Origin: Gammaproteobacteria bacterium
Lineage (GTDB): Bacteria; Pseudomonadota; Gammaproteobacteria; Steroidobacterales; Steroidobacteraceae
Length of the DNA: 64,000 nt
Assembly: GCA_025359205.1 (NCBI GenBank)
Contig: JANYHD010000019.1
Span: 186,001 to 250,000 of the forward strand
Direction of reading: 5' to 3'
Positions 7,360-16,452 of this stretch are shown piece by piece; position 1 is the stretch's first letter, and every line of letters starts with the position of its first letter. The notes beneath the pieces are model-generated. The model was given only the letters and a program-made list of their open reading frames with translations, was not told the origin of the DNA and searched no databases. The translations under genes and the position numbers were made by a program.

Positions 7360-9246
7360 TTAGTCGTTCACCAGCACAGCCAGCTGGTCGGCCGTGAAGG
7401 TGTTGCTGGCGGCGTCGTACTTGCCGCTTGCGGCGATGCCGAGCACCTTCTGCGTGCCAGTCAGGTCGCCAGACAGCGCCGCGATGAAGTCGGCGAAACC
7501 CTGGTAGTTCTCGACGCGGCGCGCATGGGCGTGGCCAATGACGTAGGCCGTGTCGGAGGCCGTTGCATTGCCGACGATCTGCGGCGCCGTGGCGAGCGAC
7601 AGCAGGTTCACGTGCAGCGGCCCGGTCTGCAGGAAGTGCACGCCGCCCACTCCGTCGAGGCTGAGGTCGAGCGTCGTGCTGTTGCTCATCAGTCCCGGGA
7701 AGGCGGCCAGAGACCCGCCGCCGCTCCAGTTCAGCAGCAGCTGGTTCTGCACCTGGCTGTAAGACACCAGGGTCTGCGCCGTGAAGTCCGTGCCCGCCGC
7801 TGTGCCAAAGGGCACCGGGAAGCCAAACACGCGCGCCGGGGCGCCGGGCGTCAGGGCCGACAGGTCCAGCGTGTTCGTGTCCACGAGGTAGGCGGACGCG
7901 CTGGCGTCGGTCGCCGGGCTGGTGCCCGTGCCCGCGAAGTTGAATATCGACGGGCTCCGTCCGTCAATGGCGCGCAGGTCGAGCGTCAGCGGATTGCCCA
8001 CGGTACCCGTGACCAGGCCCCACATTGGCGTGATCTCGAGCCGCACGCGACCCGCCGTCGCATCGAGCGTCGCCGTGCTGGTCGTGTTGTCGATCGTGGC
8101 CGTGCCCGTGGCCCAGACGCGCTGACCTACTGAGATGGCGCCCGTGCCGAACGCACCGGTCGCGCCTTCTTCGGTCACCTTGGTGCTATCGGCGATGTCC
8201 ACGGTCACGTTGCCGCGCATGAACTCGAAGCCGCCGTCGCGGCGGTCGAGGGTGGCGCCGCGAACTGTGAGCGTGTTGCCGCTGCGCGCCGTGACCACGC
8301 CGCGGACGCGATCGATGGCGTTGCTTTCGACGCTGCTGCCGGCAAACACGCGCTTGGCGGTGAAGCTGAAGTCGCTGGTCGAGAGCGTGCCGAAGGCTAC
8401 GGTGATCGTGTTGGCAGGTTCGGCTGCCAGCGCCGTGAGACCCGCAGCGCCGGTATAGCTGGTGCCGTCGATCTCATAGTGCGTCGTATCCGTCGTATGC
8501 ACCACGACCTGGCCTGACGAACCCGAGCCGAGGTGGAAGGGCCGCACGTTCACCGTGTAGCTGTTGCCGGCCGTGTCGGTCGAGGCCAGCGTGCCGCGCA
8601 GCCGTATGTTGAGGTCGGCCGGCGGAACCACGCTGGCCTGGATCATTGGCGTGACGGTCACGGTCGCGTTCGCCAGGTCCACCGTATTGGAGGCGGCGAG
8701 GTTGAAGTCGAACGCCAGGCGCGCGGTGCGTCCAGGCGTGATTACGAGGTGATGCCGATTGTCGAGCTGCACCGTCAGGTCGAGCGTGCCGGTGAGCGGG
8801 TTGCCGTTTGCGTCCATCGGGGTGAGCGCCTCGCTGCCGCCGGTGGCGTCCTCGGCGGTGATGCTGGCGTTGCTGTAATCGAGCGTGATGGTTGCGCCAA
8901 CATAGTCGCCTGAAGGTATCTGGCCGGCGCTGATCAGCTCGGACAGGTCGACGAGCTGCGCGAAGTCGACGCGCGCCGTGGCGGGCAGTGTTTCCACCGT
9001 CGCGCCAGTCGCTTTGGTAAGCTTGAGCGAAACGACGTCGACGGTGTAGCTCTGGAAATCGCCCGCCGCGTCCTGCATCGAGATGACCGCCGGGCCGGTG
9101 CCGTTCTGCATCTGCGAGCTGCCGGAGCCCGAGCCGCCGCCACAGGCTGCGAGCAAGGCAGTAGTGATGGTGGCGGTGACGGCCAGCAGGCGCAGACGCC
9201 AGCCGGATCGGGGATTCAACTTAATATTGTCGCTGTTCGAAGACAT
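7360..9246 (-). CDS. Large secreted lipoprotein with DUF4382-like and DUF5666-like domains
   Basis: A 628-residue protein with a lipobox (LLAACGGG) and a Gly/Ser-rich linker. The region at about 50-190 (VISMQDAAGDFQSYTVDVVSLKL, GDYVGATITLDYS) resembles DUF4382. The remainder consists of repeated beta-rich modules with DUF5666-like elements (RVRGVVTARSGNTLTVRGATL, VTGTVGNPLTLDLRA). No catalytic motif is visible. It should be exported and lipid-anchored. It has its own terminator downstream and probably forms a single-gene unit. Function unknown; a structural or adhesive surface role is only a guess. Confidence 0.75.
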   Translation of the reverse strand: MSSNSDNIKLNPRSGWRLRLLAVTATITTALLAACGGGSGSGSSQMQNGTGPAVISMQDAAGDFQSYTVDVVSLKLTKATGATVETLPATARVDFAQLVDLSELISAGQIPSGDYVGATITLDYSNASITAEDATGGSEALTPMDANGNPLTGTLDLTVQLDNRHHLVITPGRTARLAFDFNLAASNTVDLANATVTVTPMIQASVVPPADLNIRLRGTLASTDTAGNSYTVNVRPFHLGSGSSGQVVVHTTDTTHYEIDGTSYTGAAGLTALAAEPANTITVAFGTLSTSDFSFTAKRVFAGSSVESNAIDRVRGVVTARSGNTLTVRGATLDRRDGGFEFMRGNVTVDIADSTKVTEEGATGAFGTGAISVGQRVWATGTATIDNTTSTATLDATAGRVRLEITPMWGLVTGTVGNPLTLDLRAIDGRSPSIFNFAGTGTSPATDASASAYLVDTNTLDLSALTPGAPARVFGFPVPFGTAAGTDFTAQTLVSYSQVQNQLLLNWSGGGSLAAFPGLMSNSTTLDLSLDGVGGVHFLQTGPLHVNLLSLATAPQIVGNATASDTAYVIGHAHARRVENYQGFADFIAALSGDLTGTQKVLGIAASGKYDAASNTFTADQLAVLVND

Positions 9247-9339
9247 GTGTGACTCCAGCTGTCAGGGGGCAGATGGATTGCACAACGGCGCTGCTGGCCG
9301 TCGGTTGACAGCGAGCCTGCATCCGGCGGAGCAGGCGAT

Positions 9340-10128
9340 TCAGCGCACGAAGCAGAGCAGCGCGATACCCGCAGCTATGCGGTACCAGGCGAAGGCGGTG
9401 AATCGGTGGGTCTGCACGTAACGCAGCAGCCACTTGACCGCGACGAAGGCCACCACGGCCGACACCACGAAGGCCACTGCGAATGCCGGCCAGTCTTCGC
9501 TCGCCGTTGGCGAGGCGCGTTCGTGCAGTTTCAGGAATTCGTATGCGGTCGCGGCGAACATCGTCGGAATGCCGACCAGGAAGGCAAACTCGGTGGCCGC
9601 GGGGCGGGACGTCAGGCCCGCGAGCATGGCCGCGAAGATCGTCGCCGCTGAACGCGAGGTGCCGGGAAACACGGCCGCCAGGATCTGGCAGCTCCCAACC
9701 CAGATTGCTACGGACCAGGTGACTTCAGCAATCACCAGCCTGCCGGCGATAAGCCGCTCGATCAGCAACATCGCGACTCCACCGATGATCAGCGCCGCGG
9801 CAACAGGCGCCACCGTTGCGGGCAATTCGAGGCCGGCTTTCTTGGCCACCAGTCCGCCCACGGCGGTGATCAGGAAAGCCAGGGCGAGTTTGGCGAGATA
9901 ATCGCGGTTCTCGCGAGCGCCCAACCCCAACAGCAGTTGCTGCAACCGTGGCCTGAACACGACCAGCGACGCGAGTATCGCGCCCGCCTGGATGGCAACG
10001 TTGAACAACTCCGAGCGCGCGCCCAGCCAATGCTCGGCGATCAGCAGGTGACCGGTGCTGGAGATGGGCAGGAATTCCGTGAGGCCTTCGATGATGCCGA
10101 GCAGGGCGGCGTTGAGCAGATCGGTCAC
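9340..10128 (-). CDS. uppP: Undecaprenyl-diphosphatase
   Basis: A 262-residue integral membrane protein of the BacA/UppP family. Both catalytic signatures are present: EGLTEFLPISSTGHL at about 14-28 and PGTSRS at 155-160. It dephosphorylates undecaprenyl pyrophosphate to recycle the lipid carrier for peptidoglycan and other envelope polymers; high expression gives bacitracin tolerance. The start is GTG, with GAGG seven bases upstream. Confidence 0.95.
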   Translation of the reverse strand: MTDLLNAALLGIIEGLTEFLPISSTGHLLIAEHWLGARSELFNVAIQAGAILASLVVFRPRLQQLLLGLGARENRDYLAKLALAFLITAVGGLVAKKAGLELPATVAPVAAALIIGGVAMLLIERLIAGRLVIAEVTWSVAIWVGSCQILAAVFPGTSRSAATIFAAMLAGLTSRPAATEFAFLVGIPTMFAATAYEFLKLHERASPTASEDWPAFAVAFVVSAVVAFVAVKWLLRYVQTHRFTAFAWYRIAAGIALLCFVR

Positions 10129-10187
10129 CGTGGATCCTCATTCGATCGACACGGCGGAATCTTAACCCAGTTGCTTCGCGGCCAGTC

Positions 10188-10673
10188 TTAAGCCTGACCC
10201 AGGTCCCGCGTGGCGAAGCCGTCGAAACGCGCGCCTTGGCGGCCATAGACAGGAGCCGCCGCGCCGCCGCGTAGCGTGGTAAGCAGGCGCTGCACCTGGC
10301 CGAGCTTGAGCGAGACCACGGCGCCGTTGCGATCGTTCATTTCCTTGCAGCGGCGGGCGAGGCGGAGGTTGTCCTGCCAACGCAGGTGCAGGGAGCGCCC
10401 CGGGTCGCACCAGGCCAGGAGCCTTTCGAAGCCTTCGCGGCCGGTGCCGAACGACAGCATGCGACAGGCCGCGGTGCGTTCCTGGTCGAGCCGGGTGAGC
10501 TGGTCTATGCAGCGATGACGCGCGCCGCCCACGCTTTCGATCGCGGTGGCATCGTCGCCGCGCACGATGTCGGCTTCACGCTGCAGGAGTTGCTCGAGTT
10601 CGACGAGCAACTGCGCTTCATCGCGCAGCACTCGCTCGAGGTGCTGCCGGATGTCGGCAGGCTGAATGCTCAT
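10188..10673 (-). CDS. flgN: Flagellar export chaperone FlgN
   Basis: A 161-residue, helix-rich protein placed directly after flgM with a 4-base gap. It shows the FlgN pattern: a long N-terminal coiled coil (LERVLRDEAQLLVELEQLLQ) and a C-terminal NDRNGAVVSLKLGQVQRLL segment that precedes the substrate-binding tail. FlgN escorts the hook-filament junction proteins FlgK and FlgL to the export gate. The start was chosen at the ATG that follows flgM; upstream in-frame sequence only reads the flgM gene in another frame. Confidence 0.88.
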   Translation of the reverse strand: MSIQPADIRQHLERVLRDEAQLLVELEQLLQREADIVRGDDATAIESVGGARHRCIDQLTRLDQERTAACRMLSFGTGREGFERLLAWCDPGRSLHLRWQDNLRLARRCKEMNDRNGAVVSLKLGQVQRLLTTLRGGAAAPVYGRQGARFDGFATRDLGQA

Positions 10674-10677
10674 GCTT

Positions 10678-11013
10678 TCAGGAGCGCCCGCGCTGGCCGG
10701 CGGCGGCCAGATCGCGCTCGAGTTGCAGCAGGCGATCGGCGATTTTGCGCGGGTCGGCGGAGTACTGGCCCTGTTCGATGGCCTGGCTGAGCGCGGCGAC
10801 GCGGCCAGCATCGATCTCCGGCATGCTGGACACCGCATCCTGCAGCGCCGCCAGGCGGCGTGCCGTATCCGTGATGCTCACGCTGTCGGCCGGCGCGGTG
10901 ACCACCGCAGTCGTCGCGGATCCCGCCGGTGCAGCCGGACGCAGCCGCTCAATCGTCCGGCTGGTGCCGGTATCGACGGCGCTCGGGTCGCTGCCCTTGA
11001 TGCGGTTGGTCAT
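10678..11013 (-). CDS. flgM: Anti-sigma-28 factor FlgM
   Basis: A 111-residue protein with a disordered Ala/Pro-rich N-terminal half and a helical C-terminal half (DSVSITDTARRLAALQDA ... GQYSADPRKIADRLLQLE), which matches the FliA-binding part of FlgM. It holds FliA inactive until hook completion lets it be exported. Two ATGs lie close together; the second (11013) is correctly spaced from AGGAG, whereas the first touches it. A sigma-28 promoter lies just upstream, giving autogenous feedback. It forms an operon with flgN. Confidence 0.9.
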   Translation of the reverse strand: MTNRIKGSDPSAVDTGTSRTIERLRPAAPAGSATTAVVTAPADSVSITDTARRLAALQDAVSSMPEIDAGRVAALSQAIEQGQYSADPRKIADRLLQLERDLAAAGQRGRS

Positions 11014-11038
11014 GGACATCTCCTGCTGTCAGCGCCCT

Positions 11039-11065
11039 GTAACGGCACTCTTGAATAGGACTTTA
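11039..11065 (-). promoter_or_regulatory. Sigma-28 (FliA) promoter of flgM-flgN
   Basis: Read on the minus strand: TAAAGTCC, an 11-base spacer, then GCCGTTAC. The enterobacterial sigma-28 consensus is TAAAGTTT-N11-GCCGATAA, so 12 of 16 bases and the spacing agree. It is 26 bases upstream of the flgM start codon and in the short flgA-flgM gap. Confidence 0.82.
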
Positions 11066-11077
11066 GGCCAGTACTTG

Positions 11078-11791
11078 TCATAAGGATACTTCCACGAGCT
11101 GTGAACTGCGCACGGTCGCCTCGACGATGCGCTGCGAGCCCGGGTTCTGCACGCGAATGCGCTCGTCCGGCCGCCCGTCGCTCAGGGCGATGACCGTGAC
11201 GCGCACGTCCATGCCACCGCCATGTGCGAGCAGCGTGATTTCCTGGCCGCGGTGCACGATCGGCGCGACCGCGACCGCATCGGCATTCAGCGCTTCGTCC
11301 ATCACGACTGGACGGCGCAGGCGCTGGCCGGCGAGCTGCGCCGGGTCGCTCAGATAGTGACTGGACAGTCCTGGCAAGCGCCGGATCACGACGCTGAAGT
11401 CATCGGCAGTCGGCTGGCTGCCGGCCGCCATGGCGTGGCGGGCCACCAGCACCGGCATTTCGCTGCTGAGCGCCACGCCCAGGTAAATGGACCAACGATT
11501 GCCCGCGTCGCAGCGGACGCCGACCGTGGTGCGGTCGCGCAGCTGGCCGTCGCCGGCGACGAAGGCGTGTAGCGTGGAGGCGCAATACGACAAGCGCAGT
11601 CGTGAATCCACTGTATCGACGTTTACATTGAGGACGTTGCCGGCGGCGCCCGCGGCCGCGCGCACTGCCTGCTCGGCAGCCGTGCGGATCGCCGCGGCCC
11701 CGGTGTACGCAGGTTCGGCCGCGTGCACCGGCCGCAGCAGCAGCATCGCCACGGCGGTGGCGCCAAAGCGGTGAATGGCACGCTTGTTCAT
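11078..11791 (-). CDS. flgA: Flagellar P-ring assembly chaperone FlgA
   Basis: A 237-residue secreted protein with a signal peptide (MNKRAIHRFGATAVAMLLLR, cleavage near HAA). The C-terminal SAF-like half contains the family pattern (LVARHAMAAGSQPTADDFSV, LAGQRLRRPVVMDEAL, PIVHRGQEITL). FlgA helps FlgI form the periplasmic P ring. The ATG at 11791 lies eight bases after GAGG; the ATG at 11797 is an alternative. It is divergent from flgB and followed by flgM and flgN. Confidence 0.9.
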   Translation of the reverse strand: MNKRAIHRFGATAVAMLLLRPVHAAEPAYTGAAAIRTAAEQAVRAAAGAAGNVLNVNVDTVDSRLRLSYCASTLHAFVAGDGQLRDRTTVGVRCDAGNRWSIYLGVALSSEMPVLVARHAMAAGSQPTADDFSVVIRRLPGLSSHYLSDPAQLAGQRLRRPVVMDEALNADAVAVAPIVHRGQEITLLAHGGGMDVRVTVIALSDGRPDERIRVQNPGSQRIVEATVRSSQLVEVSL

Positions 11792-12036
11792 CTTCATTGC
11801 CTCGCTTACGTATCTGCCGGTGAATTGAGCAAGGCTCGTGCCAGCGCCGGCGCCGGAAAAATGCCACTCAAGTAAATCGCGGGCGTGCCGTTGATAAAAC
11901 CAGGCACCGCGGCATCGACGCCGCGGCTGCGCCTTGCCGGCACGCGGCCGCCACTTGCCGCTCGCGCAGGCCGCGCTCACCCTCAATTGCGAACTGCGTC
12001 ACGCTGCGCAGCGCCCGGACTGCCGTTTCGCACGCA

Positions 12037-12052
12037 TGGCACAGGCTTTGCT
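12037..12052 (+). promoter_or_regulatory. Sigma-54 promoter of the flgB operon
   Basis: TGGCACAGGCTTTGCT matches the sigma-54 consensus TGGCAC-N5-TTGC[A/T] exactly. The GC of the -12 element predicts transcription start near 12063, 27 bases before the flgB ATG. The rest of the roughly 290-base flgA-flgB divergent region shows no gene. Confidence 0.9.
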
Positions 12053-12089
12053 CCGTCACAGCCGACTTGATCGGTTTTGCGGAGCGTCC

Positions 12090-12497
12090 ATGGCCAACAG
12101 CATCGACAATTTTCTCGGCATTCACGCACAGGCACTCGGCCTCGAGTCGCGCCGTGCGCAGCTGCTGGCGGCCAATCTCGCCAATGCCGACACCCCCAAT
12201 TTCAAGGCCCGCGACGTCGACTTCAAGGCCGCGCTCGCGCAGGCCGGCGGATCCACGACCGCCGCGCTGCCGCTGCGCGCGACGCAGGCGGCGCACATCG
12301 GCACAGCCGCCGTGGGCACCGACAATGATCCGGCGCTCCTGTATCGGGTGCCGCTCGCTCCTGCGCTCGACGGCAACACCGTGGACCCGCAGCTCGAGCA
12401 GGCCTCGTTCGCAGAGAATGCGGTGCGCTACCAGGCGACGCTCACGCTCCTCAACGCCCGCCTGCGCGGGCTCATGACAGCGATCACCGGCCAGTAG
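12090..12497 (+). CDS. flgB: Flagellar basal-body rod protein FlgB
   Basis: A 135-residue proximal rod subunit. The rod-protein N-terminal motif is present (LLAANLANADTPNFKARDVD at about 27-46) and the C-terminus is the expected amphipathic helix (VRYQATLTLLNARLRGLMTAI). It assembles on the FliE/FliF base. The ATG follows a GGAG ribosome-binding site and is the first gene after the sigma-54 promoter of the flgB-L operon. Confidence 0.95.
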   Translation: MANSIDNFLGIHAQALGLESRRAQLLAANLANADTPNFKARDVDFKAALAQAGGSTTAALPLRATQAAHIGTAAVGTDNDPALLYRVPLAPALDGNTVDPQLEQASFAENAVRYQATLTLLNARLRGLMTAITGQ

Positions 12498-12513
12498 CAG
12501 CGAGGCAATCATC

Positions 12514-12927
12514 ATGTCGAGTTTCAGGATCTTCGATATCGCCGGCGCTGGCATGAGCGCCCAGTCCGTGCGGCTGAATACCGTCGCCAGCAACCTTGCC
12601 AATGCGGAAAGCGTCAGCGGCGATCCCGCCAGCGTGTACCGCGCGCGTCATCCGGTGTTCCAGGCGACGCCCGCCACCGAGGCTGACGGCAGCGGCGCTG
12701 GCGTGATGGTGCGCGGCATCGTCGAGAGCCAGGCGACACCGGAGCGACGCTACGACCCGGCCAATCCGCTCGCCGACGGCAACGGATACGTATATGCCCC
12801 GAACGTCAACACGGTCGAGGAGATGGTCGACATGATCTCGGCCTCGCGCTCGTACCAGAACAATGTCGAGGTCATGAACACGGCGCGCAATCTGATGCTG
12901 GCCACACTCAAGCTGGGCCAGGGTTGA
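12514..12927 (+). CDS. flgC: Flagellar basal-body rod protein FlgC
   Basis: A 137-residue proximal rod protein with the N-terminal motif VRLNTVASNLANAESVSG and C-terminal helix VEEMVDMISASRSYQNNVEV, as expected for FlgC. It starts 16 bases after flgB with an AGCGAGG ribosome-binding site. It continues the rod on FlgB beneath FlgF and FlgG. Confidence 0.95.
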   Translation: MSSFRIFDIAGAGMSAQSVRLNTVASNLANAESVSGDPASVYRARHPVFQATPATEADGSGAGVMVRGIVESQATPERRYDPANPLADGNGYVYAPNVNTVEEMVDMISASRSYQNNVEVMNTARNLMLATLKLGQG

Positions 12928-12953
12928 TTGCGGTAACCAGAGGCACTACTTAT

Positions 12954-13619
12954 ATGAGCACGACCAATCCCATCACGCAGAACTCCACAGCCGCCAGCGC
13001 AGCCAGCACAGTCAACAAGGGTCCCACGACCCTCGGCGTCAGCGATTTCCTGACGCTCATGACCACGCAGCTGAAGAACCAGGATCCGTTCAAGCCGCTC
13101 GACGGCACGGAGATGGTCTCGCAGCTAGCGCAGTTCGGCACTGTCTCGGGCGTGCAGCAGATGAACACGACGCTGGGCGCACTGTCCGACTCGCTGCGTT
13201 CCTCGCAGGCGTTGTCCGGCGCCTCGATGGTCGGGCACGAGATCCTCGCGCCGGCAACCGCGGCCAACTACTACGGGCAGGCCCTCGGCGGTGCCGTGCA
13301 GGTGGCCGATGGCGCCAGCAACGTCAGCATGACGATCACCGATTCGAGCGGCCAGGTGGTCCGCCACCTGAGCATAGCCACCGCCAGCGGCCAGCAGCCT
13401 TTCAGTTGGGACGGCCTCACCGACTCCGGCAGCAAGGCGGCCAACGGCAACTACAAGATCGAGGCGGTCGCCAACGTCGGCGGCGCCAGCGTGGCGCTGC
13501 CAGTCGCGGTGGCCGCGCGTGTCGGCAGCGTAAGCATCGATAAGGCCGGCACCGGACTGACTCTCAATACCATGGAGCTGGGCGCGGTCGCGCTCAGCGA
13601 CGTCCAGCAGATCATTTGA
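12954..13619 (+). CDS. flgD: Flagellar hook capping protein FlgD
   Basis: A 221-residue hook-assembly scaffold. The conserved N-terminal region is present (DFLTLMTTQLKNQDPFKPLD, then EMVSQLAQFGTVSGVQQMN), followed by the Ig-like/tudor-like domain (FSWDGLTDSGSKAANGNYKI). FlgD caps the growing hook and is replaced by FlgK. The ATG at 12954 has AGAGG ten bases upstream; a TTG overlapping the flgC stop is an alternative that would add ten residues. Confidence 0.93.
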   Translation: MSTTNPITQNSTAASAASTVNKGPTTLGVSDFLTLMTTQLKNQDPFKPLDGTEMVSQLAQFGTVSGVQQMNTTLGALSDSLRSSQALSGASMVGHEILAPATAANYYGQALGGAVQVADGASNVSMTITDSSGQVVRHLSIATASGQQPFSWDGLTDSGSKAANGNYKIEAVANVGGASVALPVAVAARVGSVSIDKAGTGLTLNTMELGAVALSDVQQII

Positions 13620-13638
13620 AGTTACCCAGGAGCTACCC

Positions 13639-14856
13639 ATGTCATTCGGCATCGCACTCAGCGGCATCAACGCAGCGCAAAGCGACCTGAACGTCACCGC
13701 CAACAACATCGCCAACTCCAACACCACGGGCTTCAAGCAGTCGCGGTCGGAGTTCGCCGAGCTGTTCGCCGTGTCGCCACAGGGCGTGAGCCAGACCCAG
13801 AACGGCGCAGGCGTGAAGATCGCCAGCGTCGCGCAGCAATTCACGCAAGGCAACATCGAAGCGACCAACAACAGTCTTGATCTCGCCCTCAGCGGCCAGG
13901 GCTTTTTCATCCTCAGCGACGCTGGTGATGCCGCCTACACGCGCGCGGGCTCGTTCCAGACCGACAGCTCGGGTTACGTGGTCAACCCCGAGGGCCAGCG
14001 CCTGCAGGTTTACCCGCCAACCCTGAATGGGGCCTTCAACACGACCTCGCTCTCGGACCTGCGACTGGTGACCGGCGACAGCGCCCCCTCGGCCACGGCC
14101 ACGGCGGACATCACCTTCAACCTGCCCTCGAACGCCACGCCACCGTCGGTGGCCGTGTTCGACCCGGCGAATGCCAACAGCTACAACAACTCCACTTCGA
14201 TGACGGTGTACGACTCGCTCGGCGCGGTGCACACCGCCAGCATGTACTTCGTCAAGACCGCCACGGCGAACACCTGGGACACGCGCCTGTATATCGACGG
14301 CACCGCCGTCGGCGGTGCGCAGACCCTGGCTTACTCGGCCACGGGCGCGATCACGGCGCCAGCCAGTGGCCGCATTTCCTTCCCGGCGTATACACCTACG
14401 ACCGGTGCGGCCAACATCAACCTGACGGTGAACTACAGCAACACGACCCAGTACGGCGACTCCTTCGGCGTCAGCGCGGTGTCGCAGGACGGCTTCACGA
14501 CCGGACGACTGATCGGCATCAGTGTCGATGCCACCGGCATTGTGCAGGCGCGCTTCACCAACGGCCGGTCGCTCCCGCTCGGCCAGGTGGCAATCGCGAA
14601 CTTTGCGAACCCGCAGGGACTGCAGTCGCTCGGTAACACCAACTGGTCCGAGACCTTCGGCTCCGGCCAGGCGCTGCACGGACAGGCAGGCAATTCGGGC
14701 TTCGGATTGATCCAGTCCGGTTCCCTCGAACAGTCGAACGTCAACATCACCGCGCAGCTCGTCAACATGATCACTGCGCAGCGCAACTTCCAGGCCAACG
14801 CGCAGATGATCTCGACCGAAAACCAGATCACCCAGACCATCATCAACATCCGCTGA
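13639..14856 (+). CDS. flgE: Flagellar hook protein FlgE
   Basis: A 405-residue hook subunit. The N-terminal signature (LNVTANNIANSNTTGFKQSR) and the C-terminal helix (VNITAQLVNMITAQRNFQAN) flank the FlgE-type central domains (DYSLGAVHTASMYFVKT-like region at about 190). The length is normal for hook proteins. An AGGAG ribosome-binding site lies eight bases before the start. It polymerises into the universal joint between rod and filament. Confidence 0.95.
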   Translation: MSFGIALSGINAAQSDLNVTANNIANSNTTGFKQSRSEFAELFAVSPQGVSQTQNGAGVKIASVAQQFTQGNIEATNNSLDLALSGQGFFILSDAGDAAYTRAGSFQTDSSGYVVNPEGQRLQVYPPTLNGAFNTTSLSDLRLVTGDSAPSATATADITFNLPSNATPPSVAVFDPANANSYNNSTSMTVYDSLGAVHTASMYFVKTATANTWDTRLYIDGTAVGGAQTLAYSATGAITAPASGRISFPAYTPTTGAANINLTVNYSNTTQYGDSFGVSAVSQDGFTTGRLIGISVDATGIVQARFTNGRSLPLGQVAIANFANPQGLQSLGNTNWSETFGSGQALHGQAGNSGFGLIQSGSLEQSNVNITAQLVNMITAQRNFQANAQMISTENQITQTIINIR

Positions 14857-14878
14857 TACGCAAGGATAGGGAACTGCA

Positions 14879-15619
14879 ATGGATCGCCTGGTTTACGTGG
14901 CCATGTCGGGAGCGAAGGAAACACTTCGCGCCCAGACTGCCAACAACCACAACCTCGCCAACGCCAGCACCACCGGCTTTCGCGCCGATCTGTCGGCGTT
15001 CCAGAGCCAGGCGGTGCAGGGGGCAGGACTCCCAACACGTGTTTACGCCACCGACAGCTCGCTTGGCTGGGATCCGAGCAGCGGCCAGCTGCAACAGACC
15101 GGGCGCGATCTCGACGTTGCGGTCAATGGCGCCGGCTGGATCACGGTGCAGGGTGCGGACGGCCGCGAGGCCTACACCCGCGCCGGTGATCTGCGCGTCG
15201 ACGTCAATGGTCAGCTTGTCACGGCCACGGGCCGCGCCGTGCTGGGCGACGGCGGACCGATCGCCGTGCCGCCGCACGCATCCATCGGCGTCGCGCGCGA
15301 CGGATCCGTGTCGATCGTGCCGCTCGGCCAGAGCGCGACCACGGTGGCGACCGTCGGGCGCATCAAACTCGTCAATCCGCCCGCCGCTGGACTCAATCGC
15401 GGGCAGGACGGCCTGTTTCGCCTCCGCGACGGCAGCGACGCACCCGCCGATGCCTCGGTGCAGGTCGTGGCAGGCGCACTCGAAACCAGCAACGTCAACA
15501 TCGCCGAGACCATGACGCAGATGGTCGAGCTCGCGCGCCGCTTCGACCTGCAGGTGAAGGCACTGCGCACGGCAGAAGAGGACGCTGCGTCTTCAGCGCG
15601 CCTGTTGCAGGCCAGCTAG
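14879..15619 (+). CDS. flgF: Flagellar basal-body rod protein FlgF
   Basis: A 246-residue distal/proximal junction rod protein. It starts MDRLVYVAMSGAKET as FlgF does and carries NNHNLANASTTGFRADLSAF and the C-terminal helix ETSNVNIAETMTQMVELARR. It lies in order between flgE and flgG, with ribosome-binding site AAGGATAGG. Confidence 0.95.
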   Translation: MDRLVYVAMSGAKETLRAQTANNHNLANASTTGFRADLSAFQSQAVQGAGLPTRVYATDSSLGWDPSSGQLQQTGRDLDVAVNGAGWITVQGADGREAYTRAGDLRVDVNGQLVTATGRAVLGDGGPIAVPPHASIGVARDGSVSIVPLGQSATTVATVGRIKLVNPPAAGLNRGQDGLFRLRDGSDAPADASVQVVAGALETSNVNIAETMTQMVELARRFDLQVKALRTAEEDAASSARLLQAS

Positions 15620-15652
15620 GCGCCGCGCCTCACGGTTATTTAAGGAGCAGTC

Positions 15653-16438
15653 ATGAATTCAGCATTGTGGGCCGCCAAGACCGGACTCGACGCCCAGCAG
15701 ACGCGGATGGCGGTGGTGTCGAACAACCTCGCCAACGTCAACACCACCGGCTTCAAGAAGAGCCGCGCGGTGTTTGAGGACCTGCTGTACCAGAACGTGA
15801 AGCAGGTGGGCGGCGCAACCTCGCAGGACACCCAATCGCCGAGCGGTCTCTCGCTCGGCACCGGCGTGCGCGTGGTGGCAACCGAGAAGACCTACACGCA
15901 GGGCAACCTGAGCCAGACGGGCAATTCGCTCGACCTCGCCATCAACGGCCGCGGCTTCTTCCAGGTGCTGCTACCCGATGGCACGCTGGGCTACACGCGT
16001 GCTGGCGACTTCCAGCTCAACAACCAGGGCCAGCTCGTGACTTCGAGCGGCTACGTGGTGCAGCCGGGCATCAATATCCCGCAGGGTGCGCAGAGCGTCA
16101 CCATCAGCGCCGACGGCGTGGTCGCGGTGCTGCTCGCCGGGCAGTCCGCGCCGCAGCAGGTGGGCACGCTGCAGCTCGCGGATTTTGTCAACCCTGCCGG
16201 CCTCCAGCCACGCGGCGAGAACCTGCTGGTCGAATCGGCCGCGAGCGGCGCGGCGCAGTCCGGCAACCCGGGCCAGACCGGGCTCGGTACGCTGCAGCAG
16301 GGCGCGGTCGAGAGTTCCAACGTCAACGTGGTCGAGGAAATGGTCAACATGATCGAGACGCAGCGCGCCTACGAAATGAACACCAAGGCAATCCAGACCA
16401 CCGACCAAATGCTGCAGTACCTCAGCAACAACGTCTGA
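15653..16438 (+). CDS. flgG: Flagellar distal rod protein FlgG
   Basis: A 261-residue distal rod subunit, the standard length. N-terminus [20 protein letters not shown], motif [18 protein letters not shown], and C-terminal [20 protein letters not shown] match FlgG. FlgG forms the long drive-shaft inside the L and P rings. An AAGGAG ribosome-binding site precedes the ATG. Confidence 0.96.
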   Translation: MNSALWAAKTGLDAQQTRMAVVSNNLANVNTTGFKKSRAVFEDLLYQNVKQVGGATSQDTQSPSGLSLGTGVRVVATEKTYTQGNLSQTGNSLDLAINGRGFFQVLLPDGTLGYTRAGDFQLNNQGQLVTSSGYVVQPGINIPQGAQSVTISADGVVAVLLAGQSAPQQVGTLQLADFVNPAGLQPRGENLLVESAASGAAQSGNPGQTGLGTLQQGAVESSNVNVVEEMVNMIETQRAYEMNTKAIQTTDQMLQYLSNNV

Positions 16439-16452
16439 GCGGGAGCAAACAC

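Noticed and set aside
11855-11870. GG-N10-GC spacing upstream of flgA on the minus strand, as a sigma-54 site
   Set aside because: The -24 part reads TGGCAT but the -12 part (CCGGC) does not match TTGC; too weak beside the five clear sites.
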